From Microstegium vimineum (taxonomy: Eukaryota; Streptophyta; Magnoliopsida; Poales; Poaceae), in NCBI GenBank assembly GCA_022036555.1, contig CM039141.1, positions 8,653,773 to 8,717,772 on the forward strand: DNA of 64,000 nt. The letters run 5' to 3'. Within the stretch, counting starts at the first letter, position 1. Each line of letters opens with the position of its first letter. The translations under genes were made by a program, and so were the position numbers. The notes under the pieces are model-generated. The model was not told the DNA's origin, ran no database searches, and was given only the letters and a program-made list of their open reading frames with translations. Shown piece by piece: positions 56,518 through 64,000 of the stretch.

Positions 56518-59306
56518 TCACCTTTTCTTCGTCGTCACATTTGAAACCGGGGCAGAGTTCTGCTCGGTAACCATCTTTATAAGATTCACAAGGGACCGCA
56601 ACCTGTCCCACACGCTATAGCCATACAGAGTCTCCACAAGCAACTGCTGGAACTCAAATCCATGCTCTGAGACAGGATACTGCAAAATAAATGATAAGCA
56701 GCTGAATATCATATCAGGGCTGCAAGAACCAAGTAAATAAACCATGCAGATCAAACTATTTATTATATCGTGGGGATTGGGGAAGAAGTAGTAGACCTGG
56801 ATAGGTTTTGGGATCACTGTTTTAATATATGGCCATAATCTATCTTCAACAACAGACTTCACCAGGCAGCAAGCTCGCAAGCCTTCTACACCAGCAAACC
56901 TCCCAAATCCACTGTCTTTAACACCACCGAATGGCAAAGACTGCAGCCAGAAACACAAATAAGCATACTTGCATTGGCAGTGTAACACAACATAAGCATG
57001 ATGTGATCTTGAAACATAAACACTAGATACTACAGGATATGTGGGCTTACTAGCCACTAGAGAAAAATTGCAAAAGATATAGCTTCTTATCACCAGCACC
57101 ATGCTTCAATTCTGTGTTTAACTGGATCATAGGCCAGGCAGAGCATGAATTACACACTTACCTGACACATGTAACTTGAAGCAAAATCATTGATTGCTGC
57201 TACCCCACAGTGTATTTGGGATGCTATTCTGATGGCACGCTTCTGGTTGCCAGAAAAAACAGCACAGCCAAGACCATATTTTGAGTCGTTTGCAAGTTTG
57301 ATAGCCTCTTCATCAGAACTGAATTTCATGATTGGCAGAATCGGTCCAAATGCCTGTTGATCAGCAACTGACAATGTTAACATTAACACCAGTAACACTT
57401 GTACTAAAGGAAATCAAAGATTTACTCCAGCTTACCTCTTCTTGCATAATTTTCATTGTGTGATCAACATTCACCAGGACAGTTGGAGGGAAAAATTGAT
57501 CAACTGCGTCTTCACCAAGATTGCCAAAGCTCCCTCTGACGGCAATTTCGGCACCTTTGTCTAGGGCATCATTAACAAGATTCTGAAGTTTCTCAGAGTG
57601 CTCCATCATACAGATTGCACCCATGTCATATCTGCCTGACAATGGGGGGCCCTAGAAAAATAACAAAGGGGCAAACCATGAGTACTACTGCAAAAGTACA
57701 AGTGTCAACAAAACAATTGAAAAATAATTTCATCGGCATCTAAAGATGTTGCTGATACACCCATGGGTAATCTACTGAAACTGTTTAGGGCCGCCTATTA
57801 AATTAAGATAAGCTTTAACTAACAAATTTCATGTAAACCTTGAAAAGCAACACAATTTGCAAATCTGTCAAAAGTATACCCATAGTCTCATGTGTTAATT
57901 CACAGGTTCACATTTGTTTGTAAGACATAGCAATATCAGACAATAATACAGAAATGACAGCACAAGGTTCTGATCCCTGTAAAACAGTACAACACCCGGA
58001 AGGTAAGGCAGTTACTTACAACACATATAGATTTGACTATCTTTACTACTTGCGAAACAAAGGCAGAATAGATGTCGTTGTGAACATAAAATCTTTCAGC
58101 GCCAGCACAATTCTGCCCACTAGATTGCAGAGAGGCTCTAACAGCAACTTGAGCAACCTTCAAACATGAAAAGACAACAGATTAGGTCCAGTACACTGCT
58201 AGGATTTCAAGAAAATATGATGTTCATGGCATAGGCAATATAAACTCCCTTACACTGGGTACATCTACATCTTCACACACAATAAATGAATCTTTGCCCC
58301 CAAGCTCAAGAGTTACAGGTATTAGAGTCTCTGATGCCCTTTCCATGATCTGCAATAACAAATAAAAAAGAAGACGTCAGAACAGAGGAAATGATAGAGC
58401 CATAGAGGACAGGAAAAACTTTAGCATACATATCTTATTCCATTGTAATACTTGTACCTAAAATGGCAGGAAAGTATATGCTAGAAGACAGATTCTGGCA
58501 ACATAATTCCTTTACAAAATAGATGCACATTGTGCTGCAGGTATAATATATAATATACGTGTTTCGTCCTTATTAGGCCTGTCACTTTTGTGGCAATTGG
58601 TCATGGCCTATCTGGGCAGCCAAGGGGGATAACTATGAGCAATCAGTTAATTTAGCAAGCACAAAAGGCATGCTCATAGGTTAGACAGGATCCACCAAAC
58701 CATATATTGAAAATGAAGAATATTAATGGCATGGGCTTAAGCAAACACTACTTCAGAAGTTCAGATGAGAGGTAATACCATTTTTCCAACACCAGGGGAT
58801 CCCACAAATATTATTTTGTCTACTGATGATACAAGAGCTTGGCCTGTTTCCGCAAAACTAAAAACAAACAAAAAACAGAGTCCAGGTAAGCAATGTGCAT
58901 CTAGCCTGTAAACTAAGAATATAGAAAGCTGCATTCATACCCAGTTATTATGTGCACCAGATTCTCAGGTGCACCGACAGCTGAAAGGGCTGCTTGTATG
59001 ATACGGAAATAAAAGCAGCCTGACCAACTCGCATATTCTGAGACCTATAAAAGGGCATTTTACCAGTCAGAATAATCTTGAATAATGTCTAATGTACGTC
59101 AGAAATCAGATGAAACATATTTTAGGACACCATAATAGTCTATGTGCAGCAGAAAGGTGTATATATAACATATAAATACATTTCATAACTTAAAAAAACA
59201 AGAAAAAAAAAGTTAATGGCACAATTGTATGCAGTCTTGCCACACTACATTCTTTCTTGAACAACATAGGAGAGCTGTGTGTCATTTCATTATGGAGAGG
59301 AAAATA

Positions 59307-59338
<32 letters not shown>

Positions 59339-61647
59339 GCAATTCTATCAACATTCAGTAGAAATGAAAAGATCCATCCAATGAAAGCTCGGTACAGAAT
59401 GTTCCGTGTTTATTTGAGAAGGGTGCTTTCTATGAGCCAACATATGTTCAATACGCAATTTCCTATTTTCTAGAAGATTATATTAGGTTAACTCAACAAA
59501 AGGATAATTAAAGATACATCACATAAATCATAGCCCTCAGCTTCAATGGCGGCACATAAAACAGGAGATATCAAGATTGCTGAATAACAAAATTGATCTA
59601 TGAGACCACGATGTGTACATGAAAATGGTTTGTTAAAGAACAGATTAGACAATGTAATTTCAGGGACTTGTTATATTATTTATAATTAGAAGAAAAAAAA
59701 TACGCTCCAAAGCTAGGACCAGGCACCATCAACAAGGCAAGTTAATAGACTATTAACAAATAAACAATGTCCAAAGAATAAAAAGGCTCATTCTGGTGCT
59801 AGATAATGATGCTACCTTTATAACTGCTGCATTACCGGAGAATAGTGCAGCCAGCATTGGATTAAAAACATTATGGAAGGGATAATTCCATGATACAATA
59901 GCACCAATCACTCCAAGAGGGTAAAACTCAACTTTTGCTCTCTTATGCAGCATTGATCTCCCAGTAGATCTGAGCAACAAAAAAAGCAAGCATCCCAACA
60001 ATTTATTTGATCGGGGACACATAATAACAAACCACTACTTTTACTTTGTAAAAAAACATCATGTTAATTAACAATACTACAGGCATCAAGAAAGGAAAAA
60101 TGAGTGAGAAGAATCTGCAGATTACCAATTATTCAAGATTTTATCATGTAGGCCCAATACATTAAGTACTAGACTTGTGTTTTCCTTAAGGTGTTTAATT
60201 TCCAGTATCACCCATATGAGCAGATATCCACCTCTACCAGCAAAGGATATAAGGCCCTAAGTTACTTTTCCACCCTGCAGGAATAATTTTGAGGATTCTA
60301 ACCTGTATTCAGGTTTCAACCACTTCTCACCCTCGTCCAAAAGCCAGGTAATCTTCTCACATGTGGTCATTATCTCACCTAATGAAGCATCAACCATAGT
60401 CTTTCCAGTATCCCGAGACGATACCCTGCACAGCATAAACAGATTTGAGTTCACTTTTCTCAGATGTCAGGACGTGTGAAGAAGTTGGGACCTTACTCGC
60501 ATATGAGATCCTGATGTTCAAGTATATACTTGAGAAGGATTCGAAGAAACTGGCGCCTTAGCTTGAAGCTGCTTTTTGCCCATATCTTTTGAGCTTTCCT
60601 GGCTTGTGCAACATGTTCCTTGACCTAATTACCCAGAGAATTGAGACCACGGTCAAACCCAAATAAAGAAACATTAATGAAGTTCAACATGTCGCAAGAA
60701 CACTGCATCGATTCCTCTAGATAGCAGCGTCGCAGCGGTAATGGCAATGCATGACTAGAGAGACCTTAACTAGGAAAAAAACAGAAGGCAGCAATATACC
60801 TCATCAGGAGTCAATGCAGGGAAGTAGCCCAAGTATTTCATGGTGGCTGGTTCATAGCATTGGACCTTGTCAGTCTGAGCTGCTTTACCCTTTCTCGGTA
60901 TCTGCGGCAGCAGCAGACAAAGTTAGAATGGATGATACATTCTGGCAATTGACAAGAGCAATGAGCTGAAAACAAACTGCTGCTCTGAGGATAGCTATTG
61001 TCATGACCATTGGCCACAACAAGACATTTCAAACAAATGTCCGCTGGAAGCAAATCACCGATACACTTGCAGAGAAAGCCATGCCTAGCCCTTTCTGAAC
61101 GAAAGGTATATGAGCGGAGATAAGACTGAAAAGTTACAGCAGGCAGTTGTACCATCCATCCTTTTACATACACAGTGCTGATTGCTGAACCACTTTGAGG
61201 GGCAGGGGCTAAGATCTAAACCGCATTAACCACCATTGTATTATATGAGTTAGTTGTTGGAAGCAGATTAACTGGATGCAGCGGTACTAGCACAACAGAA
61301 TGACAATGGAATGGAAGATTGCTTTGCTTCCCAGGATACCGACACCTCAACTCCTCAAATGAAGAGCAAGCAACAAGTGGACAGGCGCAGAGGGGGGAGG
61401 GACACTTACGTAGATGAAGCTGTCCTCCTTGGCCAACACTGCGCCAAATCGGAACACACAGAATCAATAAACCCCTCACAAAGCCCTGCCCATCCTTACA
61501 AAAATCCGAAAGCAGTAATGAGACGGAAACGGTACCGTCGGAAACGTCGACGTCGACGGATGGGACGGTGGGCGGGATGAGGAAGAGGAGCAGGCGGCAG
61601 AGCGCGTAAGCGGCGGCGAGCACCAGCAGCGGCCACCAGAAGGCCAT
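56518..61647 (-). CDS. ALDH22A1: Aldehyde dehydrogenase family 22 (ALDH22A1), 14 exons, intact
   Basis: NAD(P)+-dependent aldehyde oxidation; the plant-specific ALDH22 family has a hydrophobic N terminus and is linked to stress detoxification. Exons (minus): 61647-61536, 61438-61410, 60901-60800, 60624-60497, 60425-60303, 59969-59816, 59044-58941, 58857-58779, 58349-58254, 58157-58020, 57651-57436, 57353-57162, 56940-56797, 56679-56518. All introns are GT-AG, phases agree, and the product is 592 residues, as expected for the family. Residues 1-27 form a membrane anchor or signal (MAFWWPLLVLAAAYALCRLL). Motifs: substrate/cofactor loop WNYPFHNVFNP, LELGGKD with the general-base Glu, GQNCAGAERF with the catalytic Cys, PFGGVKDSGFGR near the end. 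No stop or frameshift is seen. The first two exons are small, so ORF-only annotation would miss exon 2 (29 bp). Confidence 0.95.
59313..59338. repeat. (GA)n microsatellite in ALDH22A1 intron 6
   Basis: About 13 GA units in the 771-bp intron between 59816 and 59044. Confidence 0.9.
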
Positions 61648-63304
61648 GGGCGAGCCGGCGACACGTACCCCTCCCTCTAGGGTTCGCGGCGAGCGAGGAA
61701 GCGCGTGCGGTTGCTAGGGACGGCGACGCAGAGATTGCATCTGATCGGAGAAGATGCCAACAAAAGATGAGGAATCCAGACGGACCGGATCGGAAGGGCT
61801 CTCTGCACTACCGCCACTAGACTAGTACTTTATTCGATTCCGGGAGTGCGGAGTGGAGTGGGAGAGGAAGAGGAGGAGGAGGGAGCGGCGTCTGGAGTGG
61901 AGTCTCGAGCTCGACTCACCCGCCGCCCGTTCCCTTCTCCTTGTCCTTGGTGTCCGTTCGTGCGGTTCTTCATTCCTTTTCTATACATATACAAACAAAC
62001 AAACAAAGCCCATCGTCATTTCTAACCCAACTAGAGCAATACCCTATTCGGCCCACTAGGAAAAGTAGCACGTCGGCCGTATGGCTTGCAGACGTTCATA
62101 AAGTCGTTCTTGGGTACTCACAAAATGCAATTTTCCAAAAAAAAAAAAAAAAAAAGACTTTTATTTATGGGATCCGAGTACGTCTATGGGGCCGGGAGTA
62201 GTAAACAAAACGAAAACATTTCATTGTCATTTATCATTTTTGTCATGATTTGAGATACTAGTACATAAAAACTATACCTCATCCTGTTTACGAACTTGCT
62301 TAGTTGTAATTGTAACAACATATTACTGACTTCACACTAAGCCCTTCACGAATTATGGAGAAATCTAATAGTGAGGCTAGGATTTACGAGCTGTTTGGTA
62401 TGTCCACCAGTAATGCAAACGTAAATATACCAGTCTTCCAATAAGATGGACATGTATATTTTTTTTTACATATTAGCGTTACCCACCTCACAACAAACAC
62501 AGCTTCTTGATATATATAAGAGATTATGTATTCTCTTGTCGGAACTTAAATATTTGAAAACTTTGTTTCTTAGTGTTATCCGTTCTTTACCGATTCATTT
62601 CTTCCCATTTTCGTTTCTGGATTTCTAAATTTCAATTTTGTTTTGACGAAGATGGAAAAGTGAAAGCAGTAAGAGACTTTTCATCACTCAGGCCGAGAGG
62701 ATGCCTCACAGAATATTGCCGGTGTCTTCTCCTGACCCAATTTTCTCCATGCATTGCAAATGGCCGGCACACATTTCTAGTAGTCCAATCATTTGGTGCC
62801 CCAGAGCATTGATCCTGCATACCGCAGTCCAATCATTTGGGAATTCATGCCGGGCGAAGGCTTGCTTAAGAGCAAATATTATAATACAGCCCACAAATAG
62901 ACTTTAAAGTTTCAGCTATGAACGGATCTACAGTGCATTATGCACCGGCATACCCTGCAGTTCCAGCCACCATAGTACATATACGGTATATGTATACATG
63001 TATTTAAAAACAAAAGAAGAAAAAGCATGTAGCGGCTGTTGCTGCTACGGCCTTGCCGAGACGGCCTTTTTCAGGCCCACGTAGCCATACGATGGGAGGT
63101 CCGTGAAGCCACGCCTTGGAGGGTCCTGAATCCTGATTTGTACGTCTTGTCTGTAGGCTCCACCGCTCCAGCCATCGTCATTCGTTGATCCATCCAAACA
63201 TTGATCTACCTAAACTGCTCTGTTGCTACTTGCTAATGTGTGCACACAGAGTCTAAATGTCTCATCAAAATATTGAAAGAGTATTTTCTACAATGGTTTA
63301 TGCT
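61648..63304. other. ALDH22A1 promoter side and intergenic region
   Basis: GC-rich leader region to about 61940, then AT-rich DNA with a poly-A run at about 62138-62154. A repeated GTCCAATCATTTGG (about 62783 and 62827) is present. No gene supported. Confidence 0.4.
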
Positions 63305-63471
63305 CAGTGGCGAAGCCACATTAGATCACCCGAGTGCACAGGCACCAGGGTAACTTGAAAAAATTAGTTAGCAGGTAGTAAATTTTACCACTTGTGCATC
63401 ACCCTGGCCCAAACATGTGTACCATGATGACTGTGTGCACTCGGGTCCTTGAAGCTCTAGCTTCGCCACTG
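63305..63471. mobile_element. hAT-type MITE with perfect 8-bp target duplication
   Basis: 167 bp with ends CAGTGGCGAAGC and GCTTCGCCACTG (perfect 12-bp inverted repeat). TTTATGCT stands before (63297-63304) and after (63472-63479). Internal CCCGAGTGCAC and GTGCACTCGGG also pair. Non-coding. Confidence 0.92.
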
Positions 63472-64000
63472 TTTATGCTTAGTAAAAATAAATTTAAGAA
63501 ATAAGATGTGTGATAATATTTCGTATGATTATCTAATCATATTTATTAAACGACCTATTTTGTTCTAGTGGATAAAAGTAATATAATTGAGATATTTTTT
63601 TTGTATTTCATTGTGGCTATACTTCAGATTATTTATATTTTATTTCAACTTTACTCATAATTTTTTCATAGTTTTAGCTTATAATTTTTGAATTTAAGGC
63701 TTATCATGTTTTTAATGCATGTGATTTTACCAAACTCGAATATGTCTTACCGATTTAAAAATGGTTTTTATCGAATTGCATGAGAATTTTTTTTCATGTG
63801 GCATACCCTGTACTAGAATTCTAGATCCGCCACTGCTCCTAGCCCACCATAATATTTGCTCTAACTTAACTCACTGTTAATTGAGATTGCAAGTACTCTC
63901 CCAAAATAAGTGGCATTTTTTTTACTTTTAGACTTCCTTTTCTAAACCGTTGGTATTTTTTAAGTAAAAACTATTTATTTTGTTGTGACTTATTTTTATC
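63472..64000. other. AT-rich end of the window with a hAT-like remnant
   Basis: CTAGAATTCTAGATCCGCCACTG at about 63814-63836 resembles the end of a second hAT-type element whose other end is not found. No gene supported. Confidence 0.4.

Noticed and set aside
1..64000. CRISPR arrays, operons, riboswitches or phage-type defence systems
   Set aside because: Introns, LTR elements and MITEs show a plant nuclear genome; no regular spacer-repeat array was seen.

Overview
The window is nuclear DNA of a grass, most likely a panicoid (Andropogoneae-type) species. The reasons are GC-rich first exons, a Sirevirus and a Tat-lineage gypsy element, many Stowaway/hAT-type MITEs, and genes with short GT-AG introns. 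There is no prokaryotic architecture and no CRISPR array. All calls come from reading the sequence by eye; no database search was run.

Bases 163-32216 are a four-level nest of mobile DNA. The outermost layer is a candidate Helitron (163-32216; about 2.85 kb once insertions are removed). Inside it sits a Sirevirus-type Ty1/copia element (803-30006, target duplication ATGGG; about 9.9 kb net). The 5' LTR of that copia is split by a Tat-lineage Ty3/gypsy element (1872-21166, duplication GAGAG; about 15.4 kb net). The gypsy 5' LTR is itself split by a 3.9-kb probable solo LTR (3167-7071, duplication AACAC). Removing each insertion restores the partner LTR almost base for base: both gypsy LTRs come to 1349 bp, and the copia LTRs to 1832 and 1836 bp. 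Both LTR elements are decayed by stop codons and frameshifts. The gypsy element also carries a multi-exon gene on its opposite strand, between pol and the 3' LTR.

Bases 32.2-37.1 kb are repeat-rich intergenic DNA with a long-inverted-repeat element, a Tourist-like MITE and a foldback hairpin about 450 bp upstream of the next gene. From 37112 to 42270 (+) lies the gene for POP1, the large protein subunit of RNase P/MRP, in ten exons. It has one apparent single-base deletion in exon 5.

The right half holds three genes on the minus strand separated by repeat-rich spacers: an intronless atypical HLH regulator of the AIF/bHLH147-150 type (44677-45258), a secreted glycine-rich cell-wall-type protein with internal 177-bp repeats (52580-53899), and an intact 14-exon ALDH22A1 aldehyde dehydrogenase gene (56518-61647). 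The spacers contain several MITEs, two of them hAT-type with perfect 8-bp target duplications, plus microsatellites.

The four host genes have unrelated housekeeping, growth-control and wall functions and are ordinary grass neighbours, not a pathway cluster. The least ordinary content is the nested repeat block with its contradictory LTR ages, the antisense gene inside the gypsy element, and the POP1 exon-5 lesion, which an upstream splice donor could bypass.
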